The notes beneath the pieces are model-generated. The model saw only the letters and a program-made list of their open reading frames with translations, was not told where the DNA came from and did not search any database. A stretch of 64,000 bases of DNA, from the NCBI GenBank assembly GCA_947359465.1, contig OX375881.1:78961914-79025913 (forward strand). Reading direction: 5' to 3'. Below, one piece after another: positions 21,851-34,432 of this stretch (within the stretch, counting starts at the first letter, position 1; the number at the start of each line of letters is the position of its first letter). The translations under genes were made by a program, and so were the position numbers. The stretch is from Metellina segmentata (Eukaryota; Arthropoda; Arachnida; Araneae; Tetragnathidae).

Positions 21851-22334
21851 GTTTTTGGATTGCAATGTGTTTAGTGAATCCTGGTGATATGTATTTTTTA
21901 TTCTGTTCACGTGTTTTGGAGCTTCGATGGCAGGCTGAAAGGACTTAATAATGGTTCTGGTAAAAGAACTTTTAGCGATGTATTTTAAAAGTTTGGTAAA
22001 CTTAAAATATATGTTGATTGTTTAATTTTCCCTGTTTTTTGCTTTTCTGTACAGAAACTCTAAATCTTTTATCTGTAAATAATAATAATCTAACTGAACG
22101 GTGTCTGAAAAATATCATTGTTTTCAAAAATTGTGGTAGCAGCCATTTAGGAAAGACTCAAGAACGATGGAACATAGTTTTTTCTTGGAAAACAATTGGA
22201 ATCAATACTATTCCTTCTTGAACCCATCGTATAAAAAGCGATGAAGAAGCATTCATGTGCACCACCATTTCACTAGAATTTTTGACCTCATATTTAAACA
22301 TTTATATATCATTTATATATCAAACGTTAATATA

Positions 22335-22392
22335 TCATGTGCTTTTTGTTTTGGATTGAGATGTGTTTAGTAAATCCTGGTGAATAATCTGC
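22335..22392. repeat. Third, partial copy of the duplicated block
   Basis: CATGTGCTTTTTG..GGATTG and TGTGTTTAGTAAATCCTGGT match 21827-21890. Confidence 0.6.
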
Positions 22393-23346
22393 TTGATAAT
22401 TCAATCCTTGTACATAGGTTTTAAAACTTACCGAGCCCCTTTTCAAACTCAACATTGTGAAAGTATCGTCAAAATTTTGGTTTAGTAAATTATAGATCAT
22501 GTTTATTTAAGTTATTGATACCCTATGTTTATTTTATTCTTTCGTCATTTAAATAGATACACAAATACTGTATGTGTATTAATTGCTTGTTTGAATTACT
22601 AAAGACGTTTTAGTGAAATAAATATTCGTGTGCCTTTAAATAATACAGGTAAAAAATATTTTTAAGGAAGCGTTTTAAATGAATAACAAGAGTTGCATAA
22701 GTATCAAATAATTTCTTTATTTTTTTTTAAGATCTCAAATAGTTTTCAATTAAGACTGAATATATGTTTTGTAAGTATCGGAGTTTTCATAAATTTTATC
22801 TTTGACTTACTTCAAAGAACCTGAAATTTTATTTCTTGAATTTTAGAGATTATATGTTTTATTCCTTGGTATATTTTCAAGTGCTTTGAGCTTATTCGTA
22901 TCATTTATTTTTACTGTACCCTGTATGTTATTTTGCGTTCACATTTGATTGCCACGTAAAGTAATTGTTTTCTGTAAGACATACGAATGAATAAATGGAT
23001 GGAATAACAGTTTTTCAATTTGTAGATATGATAAAAGCTTTATTAGTATCAATAAACGCATCGAATTTAAGTACTTTGTATAGTGAGCTCTAACTTTAAC
23101 CCTTATAAATTCTGGGAGCTACAATCTTGCTGTGTAACTTCTAGACAGTCATGCTTTTTTAGACAATAAAATCGTTCATGGGATTATATCAATATATCGT
23201 CGGCTAACAGCAGAAACTAATCAACGGACACATACAAAATTCTACTGTGCGACTATCTATTAACCAACTATTGATTTTGGGTTCAAAAGTGAGGATTACA
23301 AGAATTATAAGAATTCAGATAGTGTTATACGTTTTTGAAAAATGTT
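22393..23346. other. AT-rich sequence, nothing recognised
   Basis: No supported feature. Confidence 0.4.
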
Positions 23347-23525
23347 TCTCAAATGTCCTCACGTTGGCATGGTGTTGAAGTTCGGAGAGTTCGGTGCCAG
23401 CTCAGGTGTTCTCGTCATCTGACAGCAGTTCAAAATTACGAGACGCTGTCCTTAGACCTTTCCTTAGGGATTGACCCCTGAACGTTGCCTCTAGCCCATC
23501 GTGTTGCTTCAGTGCGAGGTATATC
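23347..23525 (+). repeat. tRNA-derived SINE, 3' two-thirds
   Basis: Starts AATGTCCTCACGTTGGCATG and contains TTCGGTGCCAGCTCAGGTGT and the AGCCCATCGTGTTGC block. The tail is degenerate. Confidence 0.85.
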
Positions 23526-24958
23526 CAACTACTTACCCGCAGGTACGATGCGATCGTTAGAAATAAAACTCCCCATCCAAAACGATTACACCACCACTCT
23601 TTCCCCAAATTCACATTCACAGCATCAGTACCCAATCTGTTACTCCATTCCTCAATACGTAACCTCCCCTCCTTAAGCCCGACATCAACCATGAAAAATG
23701 GTCCTCCCAAACCATGTCCCTCATTCATCAACATGCAAGTTTCAACGCAGGCCGAAGTTTGATTGAACCATCCAACCGACCAAAAATTACAGTCAAAAAT
23801 CATCAATCTCGTTTTCCAGAGGCAAAATTCTGCATTTAATATTTATAGAGCATCGCGGTTTTATTTCCCCCAGCCGAGGGCAAACGGACCTATTCGATTA
23901 CCCAGGGCAATTTGCCTCTACCCGATTTGTATTATCTTTCCAAATTATACCCGTAACCCGTAGCACCGCGTGTCGGATTCGATTACCTGTGTGATCGAAG
24001 TCTTGGAGGATAATTCAAGAGATAAGTTATCGAATTTATAATTAGTCGTTTGCTGGATTTGGGGGCGGGTGAGTTGTATCGTCTGTTCTGCGTTTCTGTT
24101 TTGGAAGGTTTTGTTTCGGGTGGTTTAGTATTTTTTTTGTGTTCGGAAATGTGTTTGGTGTAGAATAAATCTATTCGTTTCCATCCACTACCTCTGAAGG
24201 TTTAGGGCATTTTATTTAGAAAATTAAAATGTTTTATGACTTGAAGTGACGTTTAATGCAATCCACACACATGATAATCTCAGTATCACGTTAAAAGGTT
24301 CCTGTGTTTTCCACATTCAATTCCAAGTTACACAGGCTTTATTCCAGAAAGGTCGATATTTTTCTGTGATGTCCTTATTTCTGAAACTATAACATACTGA
24401 ACAACGATATAGTTTAGTTCTTATCTCAACTACGTTACATTAGATACTCAGAATACTAATATGCAAGTATCTGAAGGAGTGATTAACTTGTGTACATTAT
24501 GCCTTGTCAAACTATTTCAATTGTGTAAGATGCATTTGATTTTAACAATTTAATTTTTGAACTTTTGACAGGTTGAAAATTAAACCGTTGTATCCTAATA
24601 TGTATGTGTTAGTAAATAATTTCACATAATACCCATATAAATGATTTTGAATGGTATTTTTATTACAAACTATCATAATTAAGTTGTTTCAAAAACATTA
24701 AACTGCCGCTTTGGAGCATTAAGGTTACAGTATTACACTCATTATTTTTCAGAATTAATTCAAATTAAAAAAAAAATTCTGAACGACAAAACGAAAAAAA
24801 TATTTACATAATCAGCAGAATTTTAGCGATTGGTTTGGAAGAAAAGGGTTGAAAATCGCTAGTCTCAATTGTAACTTGTGCATAAAAATGATATTCCCTG
24901 TTAGAATCAGTTATTGTTCTTAAATAGTTTTTGTAAGAGTTTAATATGAAATATTTAA
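23526..24958. other. Unique sequence, no gene recognised
   Basis: The first 500 bp are GC-richer. A minus-strand frame of 134 codons at 23402-23806 runs through the SINE and into this block, shows no domain, and is not accepted as a gene. Confidence 0.35.
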
Positions 24959-25175
24959 CCTTTAGCCTTTGGCCGGTACAATAGTTGTACCATAATCATG
25001 CCAAGAAGTATTTAGACAACGGCCAGTGCATAAGTGTTACCTTGAAAGGCATAATAATCGTGCCAAGAAAGACTTTAGAGTACGGCCGCTACAGCAGTTG
25101 TACCTTGAAATTTATAAGAATCATGGCAAGAAAGAATCGTTTTAGTAAAACATATCTACAACCTCAGTCAAAAGG
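24959..25175. mobile_element. 217-bp piggyBac-like MITE
   Basis: Flanked by TTAA on both sides (24955-24958 and 25176-25179). The ends CCTTTAGCCTTTGG and, inverted, CCTTTTGACTGAGG follow the CCYTTTG pattern of piggyBac termini. The interior is three imperfect copies of a unit of about 60 bp (GGCCGNTACANNAGTTGTAC type). No coding capacity. Confidence 0.6.
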
Positions 25176-25577
25176 TTAAATACTCTACTAAAACATTGAA
25201 TAGCTTCATCGTAACTTCCAGCGCTGTCGATATAAATTTCAAAACAAAGTTGGGAGATTTTCGATAATTTAAATCTGATGTTACCTTACCAGTCTTGTCT
25301 AATAGAAAACAGTGTATTTAAAAAAGTTTTATCAATTCAGGACAAGTTACACTAACAAAATATTCGATAAACTGAACACAAAACTTAATGTAACGTAAGA
25401 TGGACTGTTGTTCAATATTTACACTTTAATTAAGTTGTGGTTTTACCTTGTGGTACGACTTATAGAAATCAAAATATTCGAAATAATATACTAGCGTATA
25501 AATGTGTAGTATGTATCAAGTAACTTGGGATCGTTGATTTGTTGTATTGTAATAATTTAAAAGTAATACGTTAAAGG

Positions 25578-25604
25578 AATGTATGTACTATATGTACATA
25601 CATT
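25578..25604. repeat. Perfect 11-bp inverted repeat
   Basis: AATGTATGTAC, 5-nt spacer TATAT, then GTACATACATT, inside a GTAC/ATGT-rich patch. Confidence 0.8.
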
Positions 25605-25862
25605 CGATACGTACATGTATGTATGTATATGTACGATAAATGAATTAATTACCATTGTGAAGTACTTAAACATTAACTATTAGGATACCTCATATATGCA
25701 GCTGAAATTTCAAAGATCAAATCAGGCATATTAGGGGAAATTATTTTCCTTAAAAATGTAACCAAATCAATTTAAGGAATATGTAAAGGTTATTTTATTT
25801 ATGTAATGTTTAATCCTCAGTTAATTTTAATTCTCAGTTATCAATTATTTGGTAGTCTATAT

Positions 25863-26910
25863 CAGTGGTCCATAACCCCCGGGCCGCGGACCGGTACCGG
25901 GCCGCCCAAGGAATATTAAATTATTTCCATTTTATTTACTGCGGTGTATTTATCTCGAGTTTGTGCGGTTCTCATCTATGAAATGTCCACTCAAATTAGG
26001 AGGCAGTAAATCATAACTTAAAATTTGTTCTGTTACTAGAGCAATTATGATTTCTGAATTCTGTATGTCTCTATTTTCCAATTTTGACAAATATGACAGC
26101 TGTATTCAAGTTGGCAGACAAAGTAGCTGCATTTAAAGCCAAACTGAAGTTGTGGGGACGGCGCGTGAACAGAGGCATTTTGGACATGTTTCAGACATTA
26201 GCGGGGATTTTAGGCGAGACTGAGCCTAAACATTCATTCTCCCAGTTGGTGCACGATCACCTGTCTTTGCTTTTAAAAGAGTTTGATCGCTACTTCCCAA
26301 CCACAAAAGACCCACGAACTGGTAAGGAATGGATCCGCAACACATTTGCCAACAAATCAGGCGAATCTAGCATGTCTGTGCAACAAGATCAACTGTTGGA
26401 GATTGCCAATGAAGGCGGCCTTAAAACTACGTTCGTGACAACAACTCTGTTGGTGTTATGGATTAAAGTCATGGCGGAATACCCTAAGATTGCCACCACA
26501 GCACTTAAATCCCAATTGCCATTTCCAACAACTTATCTGTGTGAATAGAGTTTTCTGCAGTGACAGCAACCAAAACAAAAGATCGGAATAAACTGGACAT
26601 AAGCAACACACTTCGGGTGTCATTGTCTCCTATTACCCCCAGATGAAACCGTCTCGTTGCAATAAAACAAGCTCAGGGTTCTCAATGATTTAGCGTTCCA
26701 GTGAGTTAAAATGTTCAATCACTTTATATTCATTTTTGGTGCAACTGTATTTTATTTTGAAGGCATGTTTAAATGCAATTAAATTAAAATTATTAAATCA
26801 AAACAGTCTAAAATATAAACAATCAACGCCCCCCCCCCCCCTCAACGGGCCGCGTTAACATTATCAAACGATGGTCCGGTCCGCGGCGGTAAAAAGGTTG
26901 GGGAGTACTG
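25863..26910 (+). mobile_element. 1,048-bp hAT element with intact target duplication
   Basis: The left end CAGTGGTCCATAACCC and inverted right end CAGTACTCCCCAACC are typical hAT termini with GC-rich subterminal repeats (GGACCGG, CCGCGG). A perfect 8-bp target duplication GTCTATAT flanks it (25855-25862 and 26911-26918). It retains only the C-terminal part of a transposase gene, so it is internally deleted. Confidence 0.92.
26084..26640 (+). pseudogene. hAT transposase, C-terminal region, frameshifted
   Basis: A 154-codon open stretch (first ATG at 26093) contains FKAKLKLWGRRVNRG, SLLLKEFDRYFPTTKD and EYPKIATTALKSQLPFPTTYLCE (read in two parts here), matching the zinc-finger BED/SCAND3-type hAT transposase and its C-terminal dimerisation region, which typically has PFPTTYLCE followed by SGFSA. 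The frame ends at TAG just after YLCE. The expected continuation, EFSAVTATKTKDRNKLD through SNTLRVSLSPITPR, is found two bases out of phase, so a small indel near 26544-26550 broke it. The zinc finger and the catalytic core upstream are deleted. Family assignment is firm; no function is expected. Confidence 0.9.
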
Positions 26911-26918
26911 GTCTATAT

Positions 26919-27788
26919 GGTTCAAAGATTCTTAATTTCAATTTAACAAGACACTTTCAACTGTTTCATAAAAAAACTTATTCATTACCTTCTATCCAAG
27001 TGTTGTTCGATGAATTTTATTTATGAGTTTTATTTGGCTCTATGGTTCTAAAATTAGAAATCCAAGACTTCAATTATGTAACGGATTTAAAGTTTTTATG
27101 GATTTAATCAAACTAACACACTGTGACACTAAGAGTACAAGCATCTGTTCATTGTCATAAATCCTGCGTCAACGATCGAAAAGAGCATAAACAAGGGGAT
27201 AAAGCAAAAAAAAATTATAATTCCCATTTATTCCAAAAAGAAACAAAATAATCAATTTAAATATCCGGTTTTTTTATATTGTCTGATGATAGTTTCAAGT
27301 ATCAATCTTTATAAACAATTGCATTCAAATTCAATTATTAATATACATATAAATACTTTTTTGTTGATAAACAATAGTTCTTCGCGATTGCCAAAGAGTC
27401 CTATACCTGCTACTAAATCCCATGTATCCATCCAAAGGAATAGAAATCGCATTTATACTGTAATCACATTTCGAAAAGCGGCGAATACTCCTCTAAGCAT
27501 TAATCCGGTTTTGCGTGAACCAAGTTTCCATCAATTCCAACATCGACACAAACGATAATGAGTTTTCTTCTTTAGTTTTTCATTTCGCACTGCTGTTATT
27601 ATTTTTTTATTGCAGTGGCATCATTTCCTAGGTTCCCATACATTGCAGAAAAAAGAAGGGGAAGTTGAAAACAAAGCAAAATAAACAAATAAAAAAATGC
27701 CGAGCGCCATCTCTCGGTAGTGTATCGATTCATTTAAACGCAATAAATTTTTCTCGCGCTTTAATTTCCTTTATTTGAGCTTTTTTAG
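26919..27788. other. AT-rich sequence upstream of a candidate exon
   Basis: A 90-codon frame at 27286-27558 has no recognised motif. The last 30 bp form a pyrimidine tract ending TTTTTTAG. Confidence 0.35.
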
Positions 27789-27912
27789 TCACGTGCCCGG
27801 ATACGAAGCAATTTGGGTGGGAAAATTCGACGACACTTTAATCAAGGGACTAAAAAATATGAACAGCTCAGACAGGAAATGGGTTATACGACGTTTTTCG
27901 TGGGACTTAAAG
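27789..27912 (+). CDS. Candidate internal exon of an unrecognised protein
   Basis: A 124-bp stretch is bounded by a strong acceptor (GAGCTTTTTTAG before 27789) and a good donor (AAG then GTGAAT from 27913). The single open frame gives one base plus 41 codons: HVPGYEAIWVGKFDD, TLIKGLKNMNSSDRKW and VIRRFSWDLK. The composition is balanced, with several Trp, Asp, Gly and Lys residues, unlike the low-complexity translations elsewhere in the window. The exon would be phase 2 at its 5' side and phase 0 at its 3' side. I do not recognise the protein and found no partner exon nearby. It could be part of a host gene with long introns or an old transposon remnant. Confidence 0.4.
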
Positions 27913-28590
27913 GTGAATTATTTTTTGCATTTTTATCCATATACAAAAGCAGAATTTGTTACCTAGGGTGATAGATGTTTTTTTCTTGTTCCGGGAAAAC
28001 ACCCAAGTCTCTTGAGAATCTGAAATAGGATATAAATTAAAAATATAATAATTTCTCTTTCAGTCTCCCTTTTATGCACCAACTGCCAAGAGAACCAATA
28101 TTTGCTACTAATGTGTTTTTCCAATCGATTCTGTGTGGGATTTCGTGAATGCTTATTGGCTCGGAAAGAGAATTGCTATTTAATTAAAGTCTTATAAATT
28201 GAAATATCAGCAAAGCAAATGCAAAAAACAGTGCATTTTGTTATTGAAGCTTAGTTATTATTAACTAATTTTTATTATTGTTGTATTCCTAGTGCAAATT
28301 AGTGCTAGTGCGAAAGGTTGAAAACTTCTCTTTATCTAATTTTTCTTTTATTCTTATATTTGAACCAATATAATCAATAATATATGTTCAAACACATTAC
28401 TCAACATTATCACACTATCAAGTTTAATAACAAAAAATTTTCATTGCCATTTTCGTCTATGAAATTATGTTTCGCAGTCATCATTTGTAACGTAGGCACT
28501 TAAAATTGGATTTAGTCAAAATTTTATGATTTATGTCCATTAAGTGATTATTTGAAGCATTATAGAACTGAAGATTAGAACATTGAGAGC
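27913..28590. other. AT-rich sequence, nothing recognised
   Basis: No supported feature beyond the donor site at 27913. Confidence 0.35.
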
Positions 28591-29960
28591 GTGTATGAAT
28601 TAATTGAGGCGAGAATGTTCAGTAAAACTATATTTCCAACTATATCTATTTTTGCCACAAAGCTAAGTATTGAAGCAAAGTCGTACGTTTTGTCTTGTTA
28701 CAGCAACTTTGATGCTGTAGTACTCAATATTACAAGATCGAGAGCATGCATGAATGAATTTATGCGAGAATGCTCAGTAAAACTATCCTTCCAACTATAT
28801 CACTCTATGCCACTAAGCCAAGTGGTGTGAAAAGCCGTTCGTTAAAAAAGAGAGATAGAAATAAATGTGTTGTTAAGCTGTGTGCGTGAAACTATCTTTC
28901 TGACCAGGTCAATCATCATGTCATAAACAAAGTTAAAGATATTCCAAGTTTGAGGTGAAATTAAAAAAATTAATTGTAATGTTGAATTGTAATGTAATCT
29001 GTAAAACTATTTTTCTAGCATGATTAGTCTTCATGCCATAAAGCTGAGTAAAAGCTTTTCAGAGAACAAAACTAGATTCAGAAATGAATTGTTATGTTCA
29101 AATCTACTCTGTAAAACTATTTTTCCAGCTAGATTAGTCTTCATGCCAAAAAGCTGAGTGATAGCGATTCAGAGATCGAAACTCTATTCAGAAACAAAAT
29201 TGTGATGTTGAAATCTACTCTGTGAAACAATTAATTTTTTCAGCTGCATCACTTTCTATGCCATAAAGCTGAGTAAAAGCGATTACAAATGCGATACGAA
29301 GTTCGAAAATTAGATATGTTGTAAATGAAATGAAAGGTAATCTATACTGCTATCTTTCTAGCTAAGTCACCCTTCATGCACTGAAGCGAAGTATTTATGA
29401 GAGAGAGAAAAGAGCGAAGGAAATCTATTCTGTAAAACTATTTTTCCAGCTAGATTAGTCTTTATGCAATAAAGCTAAGTAAAAGCGATTCAGAGAACAA
29501 AACTAGATTCAAAACTGAATCGTAATGTTGAAATCTACTCTGTAAAACTATTTTTCCAGCCATATTACTCTTCATGCCATAAAGCTGAGTGAAAGCTATT
29601 CATAGTTTATAACTTGATTTAGAACTGAATCGTGATGTTGAAGTCTACTCTGTAAAACTATTTTTCCAGCTAGATAAGTCTTCATGCCATAAAGCTGAGT
29701 GAAAGCTATTCATAGAACAAAACTAGATTTAGAAATGAATCGTGATGTTGAAATCTACTCTGTAAAACAATTTTTCAGCTAAATCAGTTTCTTTGCCACT
29801 AAGCTGAGTAAAAGCGATTACAAATGCAAAACGAGGTTCGGAAATTAAGTATGTTGTAAATGGAATGAAAGGTACTCTGTACAGCTATCTTTCTTGCTAA
29901 GTCACCCTTCATGCACCGAAGCGAAGTATTTATGAGAGCGAGAACAGAGCGAAGGGGGAG
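28591..29960 (+). repeat. 110-bp satellite with higher-order organisation
   Basis: The word CTGTAAAACTATTTTTCCAG or a variant recurs at about 28999, 29109, 29220, 29430, 29540, 29650 and 29760, a period near 110 bp. Older diverged units lie at 28620-28900. Each unit also carries CATGCCATAAAGCTGAGT. The variant pair at about 29222-29428 recurs at 29762-29958 (both ending with GCGAAGTATTTATGAGAG), giving a higher-order period near 540 bp. Frames inside are repeat shadows. Confidence 0.92.
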
Positions 29961-31589
29961 GGGAATCAAAAATTGTGAAAGCTGTGGATTTGCTCTGAGA
30001 AACAATCTTTCAAGTCTGGACACCGCCATCAGCTATGTGTTTATTCATCCTAAATCCTTAAGAAAACTACTATTTGAATTTTTGTTCAATGTAGCGCTCA
30101 CTAAGCAGATCAAATTCAAATAATTCCATTATAAACTTATATCTGTCGTAAGACTCATTAATTAATAAATAAATGACCGATTCAACCGCAATACATTTAT
30201 TATAAAAGTATTTTTTAACGCATTTTCCCAATTCTATTTGAAAATTACTTTTTATAAAAGTTTCATGCTCAATGCTAACAGATCATACTAATCTTTCTAC
30301 TTAACCATTCTATATATGCTTCTCTCAACTAAATGCTGCATAAACTAATAGATTAATATTTGTTAACTATCCCCCCAAACCAAAATTATACTAATTTTAA
30401 ACGCTTCAGTTATCAAATATTAAAACTATTAAAAACTATTTAAGGTATTAATAATAAGTTTATAATTTCTCTATACTATGTAAAACTATATTTCTGTCCA
30501 TGGTGCTTAGTCCAGTACTTATCTAAACTAATTTTACGGAACCTACACAACTATAAAGACATCGTGTACTTTATTTGAGAAGATAGAGATTAACACAAGC
30601 AATAAGTCAACAAGATTACTGAAAAGCCCTAAAAGATTACCTCTTTTTAGCTTGATTTCTCATATATAATCTTAATCGGCTTTTTAACAATGAATTGTTA
30701 ATTAATTAAACTAGAAAAACTTGTGTAAATTAGTGATCAATATATGTTACACGTTATTCTGTCATACCAAAATCTAAAATATTGACTCAACTGGATCAAC
30801 TTCCCAAGTTGTAGCAACAATTGCATTCAGCGTATATTCTATATTCGTATCACATTTTAACCCTCTATAGGGGTGCATATATTCGTTATACTCGCGCATA
30901 TATTCGTCCATCAACCAACAGTCTACCTTATGTGACGACCAATATAATCTTTAATGGGATCATTCCAACCAATAGATATGGCTATTTAAACGGTATGTGT
31001 TGTGTTGGAGAAAAAAAGCAATGTCACACAACTTGGGTGCTCAGATTTAAACACGTATATTTTAAAATACTTCTTCAGTGCTTCTAAGTACAAATAGTGA
31101 TTGACCGCTATACTTATTCTTTGCCATTGAGCATTAGCTTTTGAGATAATTTCGTCACATCTATCCTACGATTTAAAGATTTGCATTTTAAAAAGAGTGT
31201 TTTTAACAGGACACAAAATCAAACAATGTTCTATTAAATGAAACATTTGTTTGAATAGTAATTAATGCTGTTGAAAAGTGCTTATAAATAGTGGATTCTA
31301 TAGTGAAAATCGGAAAAATTATGTTATAATTTTATAAGAGCGTTAATTCTGCTGTAATAAACGAAATGTAATTTTTATTCCGATCTTTACAAATTTAATT
31401 TGACTGTGCTCATCTGTTTCGCAAAATTATATCGAAAACTAAATATCTTCATTTCTGCTTCTCACTTGTTAATAAGACTATTAATGTTTGTAAGTAAAAC
31501 AGAAGCGACGTATTTGAGTCGCTTCGAAGCTGGTCTTATTTTCACATTTGTGCGATTTGTTATTGTGCTCCACCATTCAAAATCATTCT
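29961..31589. other. AT-rich sequence, nothing recognised
   Basis: Small frames such as 30821-31087 lack domains and splice structure. Confidence 0.35.
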
Positions 31590-32170
31590 AGGAGTAACAG
31601 AGGACAAATAATCCTCGCTAGCATTAATGATGCGACAAATCAGGTGCGAGCGAACACAATGCATTTTATGTCGAAGCAAAAAGGATATTGTCACCTTTTC
31701 CGGGAAAAAATGCCGGAAAACCAGCCGGAGAAAATTGGAGGCTGATATATCGCATGTGAAGATGCTGGCGGGAAAAAAATACCTCGCGACATTACGTTCT
31801 GACGTCACATCACACCGCCAATAAGCAGACGGGGATCGTAGCGCTCTCTAACCGCAAAGATATTGGCGAATAGAGCGCAAATTTGGGCTCGAACGATTGT
31901 TCGCTGCATTGTGTGAATGAAATAATAGCTCCGGGGGGTTTGGTGGGGGGAGATGAACATTCTCAGTTGCGCATGCGCTGTGGGATTAGTTGGAGCATAA
32001 GCCTTCGCTCTCCCCCCCCCTTCCCATAACGAAATACCCCCCCCCCTTCAATAAGAGGAGTGCAAGCGTGATTTTCCTTTTATATTCCACGAGTTCTCCG
32101 GTAGAGAACTGCAGTCATTCCCGAACGGGGTTGCCAGAAAATTTGGCACATATCGCCATTTTTATCGCCA
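31590..32170. promoter_or_regulatory. GC-rich island with CRE and NRF1-type sites
   Basis: A locally GC- and CpG-richer unique block. It contains a perfect CRE palindrome TGACGTCA at 31800-31807 and an NRF1-type palindrome TGCGCATGCGC at 31968-31978. CREB/ATF and NRF1 sites of this kind are common in animal housekeeping promoters, so a promoter or 5' end of a host gene is a reasonable inference. Poly-C runs at 32010-32047 and open frames on both strands (31548-31824) are present, but no exon can be defined. Confidence 0.4.
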
Positions 32171-32669
32171 ATTTCATCCCAAAGTAGAAACCGAGGCAAA
32201 AATGAAAAAAATGTTGTTGATTGATTTATTGATATACTGGACCAACACAGCAGGAGCGATTTTTCACAATCAGGCTTGTCATATGGCTTTTGCAGCTTTG
32301 TCCAGTAAATGGGAGATTGACCGCACGCAATCTTACAAGTGCCCGAAAGTGAGGTTTCTGTCAGATTAATCTTTTAGCTAGACAGTGATTAGATACGAAA
32401 GTGCCTCTCTAAATTTGCTGAGATTGTAACTTTTTAAAAATTTTATTATCTTATTGGGACAATTTGCATTGTGAAAAAGGTATGCATTGGGACTTTTTAA
32501 TGGATGCATCAAACCATCTCGTCTTTATTGTAATGTTGAATTTAATTTTTTTCAACAATCTGTTAAATATATATTAATTATACGAATATATATTATAATA
32601 ATACGAAACAATTAAAATACCTGTATGATACAGTAGTGTTCATAAGAATTCACAAGTATCTAATCCGTG
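32171..32669. other. AT-rich sequence, nothing recognised
   Basis: No supported feature. Confidence 0.35.
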
Positions 32670-33365
32670 TATTTAATTCACCTATCTAAAACTACAGATT
32701 TTTTTGTAGCTCTGAGGTATGCGATTTCACGAAAAGATTCGAATTATGAATATATACTTTGAGATTTATAGAAAATGGCTACACGTTCTCAACAAATACA
32801 AAACCCAACTCAATTTGGATAAATCTAACAATAGCACAGACAATGTGTTAAGTGCTTTTCATTATAAACTATTATCGGCCAAGTGAAATTAATTCACCTC
32901 TCTAAAACTACAGGCTATTTTGCAGCTCTAAGCGATGAGAAATCACAAAAACTTTTGAATTATGAATAAATTTTTTTGATGAGTTTTAGAAAATAGCTAC
33001 GCGTTTTCAACAAATACAGAACCCATCTCAATATAGACAAATCTAACAATAGCACAGAAAAAGTGTTTTAAATACTTTTCATTATAAACTATGATCGGCC
33101 AAGTGAAATTAATAAACCTCTAAAATTACATGTTTTTTTTAAACTTGAGGGAGGAGAAATCACGAAAACTTTTGAATTATGAATACATTCATTTTATGAG
33201 TTTTAGAAAAAAAGATACTCTTTTTCAACAACTACAAAACCTAACTCAATATGGACAAGTCTAACAGTATCACAGAAAATGTGTTAACTACTTTTCATTA
33301 TAAACTATGATCGGCCAATTGAAATTAATACATCTCTCTAAAACTATATGCTATTTTGCACGACC
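32670..33365. repeat. Satellite array, about 218-bp unit, 3 copies
   Basis: ATTATAAACTATNATCGGCC recurs at 32861, 33081 and 33297 (periods 220 and 216). Each unit also carries a CTCTAAAACTACA block and CAACAAATACA. Confidence 0.9.
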
Positions 33366-34252
33366 TGATACATTGAAAATTTCACCAAATGTACCTTATA
33401 AATCAGCATGAACTGTAAATTTTCATTTCCATTTATAACCAGGCACCAGTACCATTTTCGTAGACATATCTTTCTTGAAAGGAAAAAACCAAAAACCTCT
33501 TAACGTTCGTATTTCACTGCTCCGAAAACAAACCCCCTGAAACACTAAAATTAAGTATTCCGGTTAAATTTAATACATTAAACACAGACATGATAAACTA
33601 AGTCTGAAATACAACACTGTCGTCAGAATATGAATGCAAAATTACTGAAAACTTTTACCTGGGTCAATTTTTCCCAAAATTTAACCGATTCACAAGTTCT
33701 TAAATATATTTGGAGATATTAATTTTTAACATCATAAAAATATACTTGAAATCGGGCTAATCAAGTAGAGTCCTTCCTGCATAAGTATATAAGGAGTGTC
33801 CCCTTAAGCTGTCCCCAAAGTCAAAATTATTGAATTTTAACACTGTTGAAAACAGCATTATTCACAATTGGGATCTTCTATAAAACAGTAATTAGCACTG
33901 CCCATTTCAAAGCACCGCAGATTTTAATTCAACTTTTTTACAAGGTACTGGCTCGTCAATCAGTGATGTTTTTTTTTCACATCTCCAGTGGTGAACTGTT
34001 TTCCATTTTCTTTCAAAACATTTCTATTCTTTATAACCATCCCACTGCGTTTGTTTCTGTTTTTGTAGTCAGTATGTCCATCATGGAAAAATTGAAATTC
34101 CTCATATTCACATACTAACATCTTTGTAGCTCCCACTGACCACCAATCACCTATTTTTGTCATTGCATACATCTTGCCTTTCGAAAATGGGGTACCACGC
34201 TTATTTTTCGATTGTCACATAAAAAGCGTAAGAGCAAAAAACTTAATAATCT
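33366..34252. other. AT-rich sequence, nothing recognised
   Basis: A 90-codon plus frame and a 70-codon minus frame overlap at 33846-34172, without domains. Confidence 0.35.
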
Positions 34253-34430
34253 GAAAAATACTATATAATCGATACAACATAAATGAACAATATCGCTTTG
34301 TAAAGAGCAGTTGAAAAATACTATATAATCGATACAACATAAATGAACAATATCGCTTTGTAAAGAGCAGTTGAAAAATACTATATAATCGATACAACAT
34401 AAATGAACAATATCGCTTTGTAAAGAGCAG
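34253..34430. repeat. 60-bp tandem repeat, 3 copies
   Basis: The unit TGAAAAATACTATATAATCG through AAAGAGCAGT is repeated three times without apparent change. The last copy ends within three bases of the Helitron 5' terminus at 34433. Confidence 0.97.
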
Positions 34431-34432
34431 TA

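Noticed and set aside
34215..34400. 61-codon minus-strand ORF with internal protein repeats
   Set aside because: Translation of the three 60-bp direct repeats.
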